The notes below the pieces were generated by a model that was given only the letters and a program-made list of their open reading frames with translations, did no database searches and was not told the origin of the DNA. Both the position numbers and the translations under genes were made by a program. This document shows, piece after piece, positions 38,370-47,730 of a stretch of DNA of 64,000 nt. Position 1 is the stretch's first letter. Every line of letters starts with the position of its first letter. The DNA is taken from NCBI GenBank assembly GCA_018000295.1, contig JAGNKE010000012.1, positions 1-64,000 on the forward strand. Direction: 5' to 3'. This DNA comes from Alphaproteobacteria bacterium (GTDB taxonomy: Bacteria; Pseudomonadota; Alphaproteobacteria; Micavibrionales; Micavibrionaceae).

Positions 38370-39443
38370 TCAGCCCAGATAGTTTTCGGTCGGACCGTGT
38401 GCGTCCCTATCGTTCGCGGCGGGATCAGTAAACGCAGCATCGGAGGCCATGAACAGTGGAGCGCTGTCGATCCATTGTCTGCCCGGATACTGGACGGAAT
38501 AGCTGGCGATGCGGCTGGCCTGTTTGAGGGCCACTTCGGGTTCCGTGCCGCGAATCAAAAAGAGCGCGAAAGAAGCGGTGCGTGCATCGCCGGTGCCAAG
38601 TGCATCGACGACGGGGAATTGTTTGACGGGGAACTGGCCCTTGCGCCCGTGGTCGCTGGTCAGGACAGGCTCCAGACCATCGGAGACGGCGATAAACTTG
38701 TCGCCAAACCGATTTGAGAGGCGGGAGAAGAGGCTGTTGCCGTTTTTATAAGCGCCATCAACCATGTCAGGCAGCCGTGCTTCCGCCGGGGCCAATATGT
38801 AGTCGCAAGCTTCCAGAGTCCTTTGATATTGCCAGGCAGCGTCGTATTTGGTTACCGGATAGTCCATTAAGACCGGAATGCCCGATTCGTGGGCGGCCAA
38901 TGCCGCGGCTTCGGATATTTCCGGGTAGTGGTGGGTCACGATGACGAAGTCTGCGGACTTGACGGCCTGCAACACCTGTTCGATCGCGCCGGGGTCATAA
39001 GGCTTTGCCGCTCCTGGAAGCATATGATCGAGCGGGCCATTGGAGGCCATTTTGGCCTTACCGAATTGCTGTTCGAGGGAGATGAAGCGGCCTTTGCCGA
39101 AAGAAATAACCGTATTATCCTCGATGCGAAAATCCTGATTGGCGGCAATGTCGCGCATGTCGATGCCGACATTCTCCATTTCGCGGTACACTTCGTGGCG
39201 CAGATTATAATCCTGATGCTCGCGCCCCACTCTGGTGAAGAAGGAGACGTGGAGCGGCATATTCATGACGCTTGCGAGCTGCTTCATGGCGATGGCCACG
39301 TTCGCGCCGCCGCCACCGACAGCAGAATAGGAATGTTCGGCTCGGAATTTTCCGTCCTCAATCGAGTCGAGATTCGGGTGGAGGCGGACACGGTCCATGC
39401 CCGTGCCTCCGATAACTACAACATGTGGCGCTGGATGTGTCAT
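38370..39443 (-). CDS. PfkB family carbohydrate/nucleoside kinase
   Basis: The 357-residue protein has the ribokinase-like N-terminus VVVIGGTGMDRVRLHP, the glycine motif SAVGGGGANVAIAMKQL (signature 1) and the C-terminal PVVDALGTGDARTASFALFL (signature 2), with G-T-G-D replacing the usual G-A-G-D. The catalytic Asp of the motif is present. It sits between metF and metE, so it may phosphorylate a by-product of methionine/SAM turnover such as a nucleoside or methylthioribose-like sugar; this is only an inference. Confidence 0.82.
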   Translation of the reverse strand: MTHPAPHVVVIGGTGMDRVRLHPNLDSIEDGKFRAEHSYSAVGGGGANVAIAMKQLASVMNMPLHVSFFTRVGREHQDYNLRHEVYREMENVGIDMRDIAANQDFRIEDNTVISFGKGRFISLEQQFGKAKMASNGPLDHMLPGAAKPYDPGAIEQVLQAVKSADFVIVTHHYPEISEAAALAAHESGIPVLMDYPVTKYDAAWQYQRTLEACDYILAPAEARLPDMVDGAYKNGNSLFSRLSNRFGDKFIAVSDGLEPVLTSDHGRKGQFPVKQFPVVDALGTGDARTASFALFLIRGTEPEVALKQASRIASYSVQYPGRQWIDSAPLFMASDAAFTDPAANDRDAHGPTENYLG

Positions 39444-39575
39444 CAGGAGACTCTACCCCAAAAATCTTGCTTAATTCATTATCTCTTATGAAAAGGTAGC
39501 AGATGTCAGCGTTAGGGAGCAAAGAGAAAAAATTGTGCGGTGCGTCATTTTTTCGTTCCCTTCTTTTTACTGGCT

Positions 39576-40418
39576 TTAAGAGATGGCTTCGCAGGCTTCC
39601 TTAGTGATGTCGGCCTTGTTGAGCGTATAGTAGTGGATATGGTCCACGCCGTTGGCCTTGAGATCGAGGCTCTGGTTCACCAGCAGGTCGATGGCGATTT
39701 TCTTCGCCTCCTCCGGCTTTCCTTCGGTCCCGGCAAATTTTTCGTGCATCCATTGGGGGACGCCGGCCTGACAGCGTTCGGCGAAGGTCAGCATCTTGGT
39801 GAAATCGTGCACGGGGAGCAGACCGGGGCAGATGGGGGCCGTGATGCCCGCCTTTCGGCAGCGTTCGACGAATTTATAGTAGACTTCGTTGTCGAAGAAG
39901 AATTGCGTGATGGCGCGGGTCGATCCAGCCTCGCATTTGAGTTTCAGTGCCTGTATGTCGTCGTCGAGGGATTTGGCGTCGGGATGTTTTTCGGGGTAGG
40001 CGCCGACCGAGATTTCAAAGGGGTGCCTTGCCACCAGCCCCTCCACGAAGTCGGAGGTGTAGCGGAAATATTCGGCGCCGGGTTCGGGCGGCGCTTCCTG
40101 TCCCGCCGGGATATCGCCGCGCAGGGCGATGATGTGCTTGATGCCCTTTTTCCAGAGGCCGTCCACATATCCGTAAAGTTCGTCTTTGGTGGTGTTGATA
40201 TAAGTCAGGTGAGAGCCGATGGGAATCTTCGTCTGATCCATCATTTTCGAAATGGTCTGGATGGTGCCGTCGCGGGTGGTTCCCCCGGCGCCGTAGGTCA
40301 CGGTCATATATTTGGGCTTGAGGGCGACCAATTCGGGAAAGGCCGACCAGAGCATCTCTCCGGCTTTTTCGGTTTTCGGGGGGAAATATTCGAAACTGTA
40401 GCTCGTCGTTTTACTCAC
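39576..40418 (-). CDS. metF: Methylenetetrahydrofolate reductase
   Basis: MetF reduces 5,10-methylene-THF to the 5-methyl-THF used by MetE. The 280-residue enzyme has YSFEYFPPKTEKAGEMLW with the early Glu and VTYGAGGTTRDGTI, IIALRGDIPAG for FAD binding, and ITQFFFDNEVYYKFVERCRK. It is on the same strand as the PfkB kinase and metE, with about 130 bases before the kinase. Confidence 0.95.
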   Translation of the reverse strand: MSKTTSYSFEYFPPKTEKAGEMLWSAFPELVALKPKYMTVTYGAGGTTRDGTIQTISKMMDQTKIPIGSHLTYINTTKDELYGYVDGLWKKGIKHIIALRGDIPAGQEAPPEPGAEYFRYTSDFVEGLVARHPFEISVGAYPEKHPDAKSLDDDIQALKLKCEAGSTRAITQFFFDNEVYYKFVERCRKAGITAPICPGLLPVHDFTKMLTFAERCQAGVPQWMHEKFAGTEGKPEEAKKIAIDLLVNQSLDLKANGVDHIHYYTLNKADITKEACEAIS

Positions 40419-40515
40419 GGCACTTTACACCCTTGCAAAAATTAACACGGCGCGATTACACCATTGTCTTTTCGAAAACACAATAAAGATTTCGGGCGGG
40501 GGACAATGACGAAAA

Positions 40516-41169
40516 TCAGAGAGAAAGTTCCAAGGGGGTGTGTCGAGGGTTGCGGGCGCGATGTTCTTCGAGGAGTTCGCCCGACCATTTAATGGCGGAG
40601 TCGCCGCTGGTTTCCTGCGCGATCTGATCGAGAATCTGTTTTTCCCCGCGGTTGGGGCGCTGCCCTTTCCTGCCGGGATTATGACTGTCCAGAATCATGT
40701 CGCCGACAATGCGGCTGTCGTAGCCTGCGTTATGAAAGCTGGTATGTGTGGCGTTGACACATTCCAGCGCCCAGAGGCCACAGGTGTTTATTTCCAACTC
40801 TTTGCCTTCGGCTTCGGCGCGCCAAACGTAGCTGTCGAAGAAATCCTCGTTGCCCGCGTAAGCGGAGGGGACGGATTTGACGACCCATTGATCCTGCGGC
40901 GCGGGGGTGAGGTTGAAGAGGCCGCCGTAAGGTGTGTTTCGTTCCTCATCCATAACGACCCAAATGATCTCCGCGCCGCTGTCGCGCATTTGGTCGATGA
41001 AGGGCTGGAGGTCGGCCGCGAGGGATTCCATCGCGGCTTTTCTTTGTTCGATGCGGGCCAGACGTTCAGACTCAAGCAGAGTCGTTTCCTGCGGCGGAAT
41101 GTCGTACATCCCGTCTTGCATATCCATCACCAAAAGCAGCGATATCTTGTTTCTACCCGCGTCAAACAT
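40516..41169 (-). CDS. Isochorismatase-like cysteine hydrolase
   Basis: The 217-residue protein has the alpha/beta hydrolase core of the family: LLLVMDMQDGMYD with D16, K98 in WVVKSVPSAYAGNEDFF and C137 in NTCGLWALECVNATHTSFHN, which together would form the Asp-Lys-Cys triad. The family includes nicotinamidases and ureidohydrolases. The substrate is not evident. Spacing of about 100 bases to metF suggests a separate transcript. Confidence 0.75.
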   Translation of the reverse strand: MFDAGRNKISLLLVMDMQDGMYDIPPQETTLLESERLARIEQRKAAMESLAADLQPFIDQMRDSGAEIIWVVMDEERNTPYGGLFNLTPAPQDQWVVKSVPSAYAGNEDFFDSYVWRAEAEGKELEINTCGLWALECVNATHTSFHNAGYDSRIVGDMILDSHNPGRKGQRPNRGEKQILDQIAQETSGDSAIKWSGELLEEHRARNPRHTPLELSL

Positions 41170-41282
41170 GGTTTTCCAAAACGTTGTCTTTCCTCAAGTG
41201 TAAGCTGCTTTTCATAAAAAAATCAACGGTTTTGCCGTAACCCCTGCTTTACAGCCTTGTCCCGCAGGGTTAAATAACAAGA

Positions 41283-42905
41283 ATGACAAAAACACATCCG
41301 ATTCCCCCGAAAGCAGCACAAGACCCCATGAGCGAACCCCTTAATTTTACGCATCGGCACGACCATATCCTGATCCTCGATTTCGGGTCGCAGGTGACGC
41401 AGCTCATTGCGCGGCGGCTGCGGGAGTCGGGGGTTTATTGCGAGATCTGGCCGTTCAATCAGGCGCCGGAGGAGCGCATCCGGGCGTTTAACCCGAAGGG
41501 GATCATTCTGTCGGGCGGGCCGTGCAGCGTGACGGACAAGGGCAGCCCGCGGGCGCCGGATTGCGTATTTACGCTGGGGCTGCCGATCCTTGGCATCTGC
41601 TACGGGCAGCAGACGATGGTCGAGCAGCTGGGCGGGAAGGTCGAGCCGGGGGAAACGCGGGAGTTCGGGCGGGCCTATGTCGATGTGACAGGGAAAAGTG
41701 CCTTATTGGATGGCGCGTGGAAACAGGGCGCACATGAGCAGGTGTGGATGAGCCACGGCGACCGCGTGACGAAGCTGCCTGCCGGGTTTGAAGTGGTCGG
41801 CACGTCGGGCGGGGCGCCCTATGCGATTGTGGCGGACGAGGCGCGGCGGTTTTATGCGGTGCAGTTTCACCCCGAAGTCGTGCATACGCCACACGGGGCG
41901 GAATTGTATAAGAATTTCACGCACAAGATTTGCGGCTGCAGCGGCGACTGGACGATGGCGGCGTTCCGCGACGAGGCGATTGCGAAGATTCAGGCGCAGG
42001 TGGGCAAGGGTAAAGTCATCTGCGGGTTGTCGGGGGGCGTGGACTCCTCCGTTACCGCCGTGCTGCTGCATGAAGCCATTGGCGATCAATTGACGTGCAT
42101 TTATGTCGATACGGGGTTGATGCGGGCGGGGGAGAGCCAGCAGGTGGTCAGCCTGTTCCGCGATCATTACAACATTCCGCTCATTCATGAAGACGCCAGC
42201 GAGAAGTTTTTGAAGGGGCTGGAGGGGATTTCGGACCCGGAGATCAAGCGCAAGCTGATCGGCGGGTTGTTCATCGATGTGTTCGACCATTGCGCGACGC
42301 GGGTGGGCGGGGCGGAGTTCCTCGCGCAGGGGACGCTTTATCCCGACGTGATCGAGTCGGTGAGCTTTACGGGCGGGCCGAGCGTGACAATCAAGAGCCA
42401 TCATAATGTCGGCGGGCTGCCCGAGCATATGGATTTGAAGCTCGTTGAGCCGCTGCGCGAGTTGTTCAAGGACGAGGTGCGGGTGCTGGGCCGCGAACTG
42501 GGGATGCCGGAGGATTTCATCCGGCGGCACCCCTTCCCCGGACCGGGGCTTGCGATCAGAATTCCCGGCGAGATCACGGCGGAGAAGCTGGAGATCCTGC
42601 GGAAGGCGGATACGATTTATCTGGAGGAAATCCGGTTGTCAGGTTTGTATGACGCGATCTGGCAGGCGTTTGCGGTTCTCTTGCCCGTGCGGACCGTGGG
42701 GGTGATGGGCGACGACCGGACGTATGATTATGTCTGCGCGTTGCGGGCTGTCACCAGCACGGACGGGATGACGGCGGATTATTTCCATTTCGATCATGAA
42801 TTTTTGAGCCGCACGGCGACACGCATCATCAACGAGGTGCGCGGGATCAACCGCGTGGTTTACGACATCACCTCCAAGCCGCCGGGGACGATCGAGTGGG
42901 AGTGA
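41283..42905 (+). CDS. guaA: GMP synthase (glutamine-hydrolysing)
   Basis: GuaA aminates XMP to GMP. The 540-residue protein has the class I amidotransferase domain ([27 protein letters not shown] with catalytic C106, [11 protein letters not shown]), the ATP-PPase loop [20 protein letters not shown] and the C-terminal dimer domain ending [16 protein letters not shown] at residue 16 is an alternative start. Its stop overlaps the start of a small lipoprotein gene. Its last codons recur at 43336-43359. Confidence 0.97.
   Translation: MTKTHPIPPKAAQDPMSEPLNFTHRHDHILILDFGSQVTQLIARRLRESGVYCEIWPFNQAPEERIRAFNPKGIILSGGPCSVTDKGSPRAPDCVFTLGLPILGICYGQQTMVEQLGGKVEPGETREFGRAYVDVTGKSALLDGAWKQGAHEQVWMSHGDRVTKLPAGFEVVGTSGGAPYAIVADEARRFYAVQFHPEVVHTPHGAELYKNFTHKICGCSGDWTMAAFRDEAIAKIQAQVGKGKVICGLSGGVDSSVTAVLLHEAIGDQLTCIYVDTGLMRAGESQQVVSLFRDHYNIPLIHEDASEKFLKGLEGISDPEIKRKLIGGLFIDVFDHCATRVGGAEFLAQGTLYPDVIESVSFTGGPSVTIKSHHNVGGLPEHMDLKLVEPLRELFKDEVRVLGRELGMPEDFIRRHPFPGPGLAIRIPGEITAEKLEILRKADTIYLEEIRLSGLYDAIWQAFAVLLPVRTVGVMGDDRTYDYVCALRAVTSTDGMTADYFHFDHEFLSRTATRIINEVRGINRVVYDITSKPPGTIEWE
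42882..42905 (+). repeat. Direct repeat at the guaA 3' end (copy 1)
   Basis: These 24 bases, encoding the PGTIEWE end of GuaA and its stop, match 43336-43359 at 22 positions. The two differences are transitions. The copies bracket the small lipoprotein gene. Confidence 0.9.
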
Positions 42906-43312
42906 TGAGATGGAATTTAGTTGCAAGAAACAAGCGCATTATTCCGCTATTGCTTGCCTGCGCTTTTCTTTCCGCCTGCGCCATGGATCAAGAACATTAT
43001 CGGCAAGCTGCCGAGGAAAAGCTTAAGCCTGTTCTTTCCAAAGGCACAACGGAAGCGGGGATAAAAAAGTACCTCGATGGAAAAAAGATCAAATACAACG
43101 CGACAAGAACCGATAATTATTGCGACTCCCCCCAGCGTTACGAGTATTATCTAAAGCTCGGGGGTACGCAGCCCTGCGATAAGATATTCATGCTTTTCAC
43201 TTGGCAGAGAACATTCAGTTTATTTGAGGGAGTAGCCTCGACCAGAATGTATCTGGACCAAGACAGAAAATTAGAGGCGATTAGCACCTCCGTCGGATGG
43301 AAAGGGTTTTAG
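42905..43312 (+). CDS. Small lipoprotein behind guaA (135 aa), likely inserted gene
   Basis: The ATG at 42905 overlaps the guaA stop (TGATG), giving a signal peptide with lipobox LSAC (IIPLLLACAFLSACAMDQ). The mature protein is basic and has paired Cys (DNYCDSPQRYEYYLKL and TQPCDKIFM). The layout, with a small fold after KYLDGKKIKYNATRT, resembles BamE/SmpA-like small lipoproteins only loosely. The codons are AT-rich. It is flanked by copies of the guaA 3' end, so insertion behind guaA is likely. Confidence 0.7.
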   Translation: MRWNLVARNKRIIPLLLACAFLSACAMDQEHYRQAAEEKLKPVLSKGTTEAGIKKYLDGKKIKYNATRTDNYCDSPQRYEYYLKLGGTQPCDKIFMLFTWQRTFSLFEGVASTRMYLDQDRKLEAISTSVGWKGF

Positions 43313-43335
43313 GAAAATACTTTATGTGAGCAACC

Positions 43336-43359
43336 CCGGGGATGATCGAGTAGGAGTGA
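43336..43359 (+). repeat. Relic copy of the guaA 3' end (copy 2)
   Basis: It matches 42882-42905 at 22 of 24 bases. Read in the guaA frame it gives PGMIE, then an in-frame TAG, then E and TGA, so it is a decayed gene end. It lies 24 bases after the stop of the inserted lipoprotein gene. Confidence 0.9.
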
Positions 43360-43419
43360 AATTATTTACAACCAAAATATGTTTTCTGTTATTTTGTTCT
43401 TTCTATTTAGGAGATAGTC

Positions 43420-44229
43420 ATGTCCGTACCCTCAAAAGCTGTTGAGAGAATTAAATCTTCCCTTAAAAGATTTCAACCCATCTTGCAGTCCGCAAAAGCA
43501 AAAGATTCTAATGAGTCTGATACCGTAACAATCGTTACAGATATGCTTGAGTATGTTTTTGGGTACGATAAATATGCTGATATTACATCGGAATATTCGA
43601 TCAGGGGAACCTATTGCGATCTAGCTGTGAAGATTGACGGCAATATAGTCATTTTGATCGAAGTTAAAGCTATCGGCCTGGAGTTAAAAGAACCGCACGT
43701 CAAACAGGCGATTGATTATGCTGCCAATAAGGGAATCGAATGGGTTGGATTAACCAACGGCGTTAGTTGGAGAATATATAAGGTTGGTTTTGGAAAGCCT
43801 ATAACGTCGGAAATTGTCGTTGAGTTTGATATGTTGCAGTTGTCCCATAAAAACAGTGAGGACATTGAGAAACTTGCCTTGCTGGCTAAAGAAGGTCACA
43901 AAAAAGCTAAACTTCAGGAATATCATTCTTACAGACAAGTTCTTAACCGCTTTACGGTCGCTGCGCTTCTTTTATCTGACTCCGTTATTTCAACCATACG
44001 AAAAGAGCTTCGCAGGACGGCAAGCGATGTAAAAGTTACAAATGAAGAAATTAAAGCCGTTCTCGAAAACGAGATCATTAAAAGAGAAGTTATAGAAGGC
44101 GATAAGGCTACTCAGGCAAAAAGGCTGGTTTCTCGAAGTGAAAAGAACTTATTAAGAAAATCAATGAAAACTTCCTTGCAGGATAATAGTGAGCAATCAC
44201 AAGGTGAAGAGAAAATAGCGACCTCCTAG
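43420..44229 (+). CDS. HsdR N-terminal domain-like nuclease protein (orphan)
   Basis: The 269-residue protein matches the type I restriction HsdR N-terminal (PD-(D/E)xK) domain: EYSIRGTYCDLAVKIDGN with D67, and VILIEVKAIG with E81-x-K83, followed by HVKQAIDYAANKGIEWVGLT and NGVSWRIYKV. The C-terminal half is helical and Lys-rich with no helicase domain. Solitary proteins of this kind are found in phages and accessory islands. The gene is AT-rich and has a GGAG site. Its role in defence is inferred. Confidence 0.72.
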   Translation: MSVPSKAVERIKSSLKRFQPILQSAKAKDSNESDTVTIVTDMLEYVFGYDKYADITSEYSIRGTYCDLAVKIDGNIVILIEVKAIGLELKEPHVKQAIDYAANKGIEWVGLTNGVSWRIYKVGFGKPITSEIVVEFDMLQLSHKNSEDIEKLALLAKEGHKKAKLQEYHSYRQVLNRFTVAALLLSDSVISTIRKELRRTASDVKVTNEEIKAVLENEIIKREVIEGDKATQAKRLVSRSEKNLLRKSMKTSLQDNSEQSQGEEKIATS

Positions 44230-44303
44230 AAAGGTTTCTTTTCTCAATAATTTGACACCCCCTCCCCCATCCCTATATTCTGGAAAGAAAACAGGGGTGT
44301 TGG

Positions 44304-45002
44304 TTGAAAAGCCAGAAATTCATTACCGCCGAGAATTTGCCCGATCTGGCCGATGCGTTTGCGCGGTCGGTGACGCCCGCTCTGGAAACCGGGGCGGCGG
44401 CGGATGTTAAAATCAGCCTGATCGGGGAGCCGGGGGTGGGGAAATCCTATATCTCCGCCAAACTCTCCGAGGGGGTGCTGGGGCCGGATGCGCTGGCGCA
44501 GGTGCAGGCCATTCCCCGCGACAATATGCACGACCTGATCCTGTGGTCGCTGCGCGAGGGCGGCGGGCGGCAGGTGTTGCAGTATGACGAGGCGTCTTCG
44601 CGCTTCGTGGACCCGGATTATCATGATTTCGTGCGGCGGCAGCTGGGGTTTTATCCACTGCCCGCGCGGGAGAAGCCGGGGATTACGTTTGCCGAGCATC
44701 CCGAGGCGGACACGGAAGAATCCTCGGACATGGTCATCCGCGTGGCGCTGTCGGAGCAGCAGGTGCGGGATATGCTCAAGCTGCGCGAGATGCTGCTTGC
44801 CGACGACCGCGACCGCGTGATTGCGGTCAAGCGCGATATCGCCGCGGTGGCCGCGCAGGGGTGTTTGCTGGAGATGTCCTTTCAGGGTACGCGGCTGCGC
44901 CCTGCGCCGCTGATCGATTTTTTCGGGCCGCCCGCCGTTGGGGCTGAGCTTCCTGCCGCGCCGAGCGGGGGGAGCCGCGATGAGCCGGGTTACGAGCCGT
45001 GA
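44304..45002 (+). CDS. P-loop ATPase with TsaE-like N-terminus
   Basis: The 232-residue protein has Walker A GEPGVGKSYISAKL at residues 41-54 in a context (LPDLADAFARSVTPALETGA) that resembles TsaE, the tRNA threonylcarbamoyladenosine ATPase. The downstream YDEASSRFVDPDY could be the switch region. The C-terminal 80 residues are different and end in a Pro/Gly tail. TTG at 44304 after AGGGG is the start. A true tsaE is usually about 150 residues, so this may be a paralogue. Confidence 0.6.
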   Translation: MKSQKFITAENLPDLADAFARSVTPALETGAAADVKISLIGEPGVGKSYISAKLSEGVLGPDALAQVQAIPRDNMHDLILWSLREGGGRQVLQYDEASSRFVDPDYHDFVRRQLGFYPLPAREKPGITFAEHPEADTEESSDMVIRVALSEQQVRDMLKLREMLLADDRDRVIAVKRDIAAVAAQGCLLEMSFQGTRLRPAPLIDFFGPPAVGAELPAAPSGGSRDEPGYEP

Positions 45003-45046
45003 GCGGTTAAGTTGACATTGCGATTGCCTGCCCGATAGTCTTTCTC

Positions 45047-45622
45047 ATGATTTATCGCACTCAAGGGCCGCTTCGGTATTATTATCTGGTCTCGCGGCTC
45101 CTGCTGACCGTGATCTTTTCCCTGTTCGCCGCAGCGATTTTGAAGGATGCGTCTGCACAAAGCTGGGTTATGACACTTGGAGGGCTGGTTATGGTTTTTA
45201 TGGCGATTTACGCGGCGTATGAAAGCCGGAATTACCTGAATGCTCTTCTGAATCCTGTCATCCTCACGATCGCGGATGACGGTCTTAGTGTGAACGGTCT
45301 AGGGTCCATCCCGATCCCTTCGCTTCGCGTGTTTTCGTTTTCCTTTTTCGATTTTAACTTTGGCTTTCCCGGCATGGTGACACTTGTCAATATCTCCTCT
45401 CTGGCCGTTGCTGCCGAAATAGACGGCCAGATCAAGACACGAACATTCAGAATTCTTCCTGAACGCTGTATGAATATGCACGTGCATGAGGTTCTTTCCG
45501 CACTGGCCGCGCACTATCCGGGCATCAAAAAAGTGCGAAAGGAAAAAGCGAGGGGTTATGCGGACGTCTTTCTGGATTTCGGGAATTACAGGGACATTGA
45601 CGCCTGCCACTCAAAACCCTAA
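45047..45622 (+). CDS. Hypothetical membrane protein (191 aa)
   Basis: Two membrane segments (YYLVSRLLLTVIFSLFAAAI and MTLGGLVMVFMAIYAAYE) are followed by a soluble domain (VILTIADDGLSVNGLGSIPI and similar strands), like membrane proteins with a bacterial PH-like domain. I cannot name the family. It sits between the TsaE-like gene and a DUF3147 gene, on the same strand. Confidence 0.6.
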   Translation: MIYRTQGPLRYYYLVSRLLLTVIFSLFAAAILKDASAQSWVMTLGGLVMVFMAIYAAYESRNYLNALLNPVILTIADDGLSVNGLGSIPIPSLRVFSFSFFDFNFGFPGMVTLVNISSLAVAAEIDGQIKTRTFRILPERCMNMHVHEVLSALAAHYPGIKKVRKEKARGYADVFLDFGNYRDIDACHSKP

Positions 45623-45631
45623 AAGTCATTC

Positions 45632-45982
45632 ATGTGGTATGCCGCCTTTAAAGCCGCTCTTTCGGGCCTTCTGGTCGCCTCGATTTCGGAAACGGCGCGG
45701 CGCAGCCCCGCTATGGGGGCGCTGATCGCCTCCCTGCCCGTCGTTTCGGTTTTGGGCATGATCTGGCTGTGGCAGGATACGCACGATTCCGAAAAAATCG
45801 CGAGTCATGCGGAGGCGACGTTCTGGCTCGTGCTGCCGTCCCTGCCGATGTTCCTCGTATTGCCCGCCCTTCTGCGCTCGGGCGTGCATTTTTACATGGC
45901 GCTGGCGCTGTGCTGCGTTCTGACCGTCGTGCTTTATTTTGTCCTGCTCTGGGTCATGAAAAAATTCGGCTTCGGGTTTTAA
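45632..45982 (+). CDS. DUF3147 family membrane protein
   Basis: The 116-residue protein has four hydrophobic segments and begins MWYAAFKAALSGLLVASISE. It then has SPAMGALIASLPVVSVLGMI and a terminal VLYFVLLWVMKKFGFGF, typical of DUF3147. The function is unknown. It lies only six bases before the nucleotidyltransferase gene. Confidence 0.75.
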   Translation: MWYAAFKAALSGLLVASISETARRSPAMGALIASLPVVSVLGMIWLWQDTHDSEKIASHAEATFWLVLPSLPMFLVLPALLRSGVHFYMALALCCVLTVVLYFVLLWVMKKFGFGF

Positions 45983-45988
45983 GATTTT

Positions 45989-46780
45989 ATGGCCGCGATC
46001 GACCCCGAAGTTGAACAGGATATCCAGGCCGCGCTGGCGCGGGCGGAGGCGGAGCATGGGGTGCGGATTCTTCATGCGGCGGAGTCGGGGAGCCGGGCGT
46101 GGGGGTTCGCCTCGCCGGATAGCGATTATGACGTGCGGTTTTTCTACGCGCACTCCCGCGACTGGTACCTCAGCGTTTTTCCGGGGCGGGATGTCATTGA
46201 ATATCCGATCATGGGCGTTTTCGATATCAGCGGGTGGGATGTGCGGAAGACGTTGCAGCTCTGCCTGAAATCCAACGCGATTGTCATGGAGTGGCTGACC
46301 TCGCCGACTGTTTACCGCGCCGCGCCGGACTTTTCCGCCGCGCTGAAGGATTTCTGGCTGCGCGTGGCCGACCGGAAGGCGTTGCTGCACCATTACGTCA
46401 ATATGGGGACGCGGCAGGTGGACCAGAACTGGCGCACGCGGGATGTGATTGCGGTCAAGAAATATCTCTATGTCCTGCGGCCGGCGATGGCGCTGCGTTG
46501 GCTGCGGCTGCGCGGGGAGGATTTGCGCGACCTGCCGATGAATCTGCAGGAGCTGATGCGCGGGTGCGATTTGCCTGAAGCGGTGCGGGGGGAGATCGAC
46601 GCGCTTATTGTGAGGAAGGCGAATTTAAACGAGGGGCAGGAGACCGGGCGGATCGCGCTTCTGGATCATTTTGCGGAGGGCGAGTTTGCGGCGGCGGAGA
46701 TGCTGACTGCATCGCTCCCTGCGCGGCGGGAGAATTTTTCGGAAGAGGCGGATAATTTTTTGCGCGCGTGGGTTGTTTGA
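45989..46780 (+). CDS. Predicted nucleotidyltransferase (YcgL-type, COG3541)
   Basis: The 263-residue protein has the polymerase-beta fold motif GSRAWGFASPDSDYDVRFFY near residues 34-53, with G34-S35 and acidic D46 and D48. The downstream region RQVDQNWRTRDVIAVKKYLY is conserved in this family. Such enzymes may transfer a nucleotide to a protein or RNA, but the substrate is unknown. The final bases overlap the next ORF's upstream region without affecting its likely start. Confidence 0.82.
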   Translation: MAAIDPEVEQDIQAALARAEAEHGVRILHAAESGSRAWGFASPDSDYDVRFFYAHSRDWYLSVFPGRDVIEYPIMGVFDISGWDVRKTLQLCLKSNAIVMEWLTSPTVYRAAPDFSAALKDFWLRVADRKALLHHYVNMGTRQVDQNWRTRDVIAVKKYLYVLRPAMALRWLRLRGEDLRDLPMNLQELMRGCDLPEAVRGEIDALIVRKANLNEGQETGRIALLDHFAEGEFAAAEMLTASLPARRENFSEEADNFLRAWVV

Positions 46781-46832
46781 GTTTATCATGGCCAACGATT
46801 ATGGCCGATGGATTTTTTTCAGGAGATTAAAT

Positions 46833-47252
46833 ATGAGACGGGCCGGATTTTTTGTTTTTCTTCTGGGCGCGGCGCTTTCGCTTAACGGATGCGGGGGAGG
46901 GACGGGCGCGAACCAGAACACGCTGACGCACGCGCAGATGACTTCAGCGGGCGCAAGTTGCAACGAGATCGCGCAGGGCATTCACGCGATGGACGAGATC
47001 ATCATCGATGGCGGCGGAACGCCGACGAATTACGGGGGGCTTGCGTCTCAGACCGTCAATACGGGTCTGGCGGTTTCGGGCGTGATGAACAAGGTTCCGG
47101 GGGTCGGGCTGCTGACGCATACGGTCGGCGGGCTGGGCGGGCATGGGCAGGGCAATGCGGTCAAATCGCAGCAGATGCATCAGGCGCAGGCGGAGAAGCA
47201 GAGGCTGATCGGGCTGTTCCAGCAGAAGGGCTGCCGGCTGGTCTCCCCGTAA
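46833..47252 (+). CDS. Lipoprotein (139 aa)
   Basis: The start at 46833 (preceded by GGAG) gives MRRAGFFVFLLGAALSLNGC, a signal peptide with lipobox LNGC. A Gly-rich segment follows, and then a region with two more Cys (SAGASCNEIAQGIHAMD and FQQKGCRLVS), possibly disulfide-linked. It ends 70 bases before the His-rich protein gene. No family was recognised. Confidence 0.7.
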   Translation: MRRAGFFVFLLGAALSLNGCGGGTGANQNTLTHAQMTSAGASCNEIAQGIHAMDEIIIDGGGTPTNYGGLASQTVNTGLAVSGVMNKVPGVGLLTHTVGGLGGHGQGNAVKSQQMHQAQAEKQRLIGLFQQKGCRLVSP

Positions 47253-47322
47253 ATAATTCTTGTGGCGGCGGGCGGTTTCTGCGCTAAAATGGGGGAAGCA
47301 TGAACTTTTGGAGATTTACCCC

Positions 47323-47676
47323 GTGAGCAACAGTTTCAGCCGGATCAAAAAGGCGCTTTCGATGTCCACCACCCTGCCCGCCGGATCGGGAGGAGGCCCG
47401 CTGTGGCTTGAGGGTCTGATGGGGCACGGTCATTCCCACAGCGACCACCACGATCATCATGACCATGATGGATGCTGCGGGCACGATCACGATCATGACC
47501 ATCACCACGATCATCATGGACATGGCCATTCGCACAAGCCGGTCCATGAACACGATGGGGATTGCTGCGGTCCTGAGCCTCTGGATGAGAGCGCGAAATC
47601 CGCGGCAGAGGCAGACTTAGATGACGGTGAAGAGTGCGACACGACCAGCCCTAAAGGCGGGTGCGGGTGTTGTTAG
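47323..47676 (+). CDS. His/Cys-rich metal-binding protein (117 aa)
   Basis: A GTG at 47323, nine bases after GGAG, fits best. The central part has long runs of His and Asp (HGHSHSDHHDHHDHDG and similar) with CCG motifs, and the C-terminus ends GGCGCC. Such sequences bind Zn, Ni or Cu and often store or buffer metal. No domain partner is visible. It resembles the small Cys/His-rich exported peptide at 62893-63105 only in composition. Confidence 0.6.
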   Translation: MSNSFSRIKKALSMSTTLPAGSGGGPLWLEGLMGHGHSHSDHHDHHDHDGCCGHDHDHDHHHDHHGHGHSHKPVHEHDGDCCGPEPLDESAKSAAEADLDDGEECDTTSPKGGCGCC

Positions 47677-47730
47677 AATTTACGGTCTGGCCCCAAGTAA
47701 AGGGCTGGTGTTGATTGCAGAAGGCTCTTG

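Noticed and set aside
35869..38382. An 837-residue open frame on the plus strand over metE
   Set aside because: It is antisense to metE, which has a good ribosome site and all family motifs; the frame stays open because of the codon composition.
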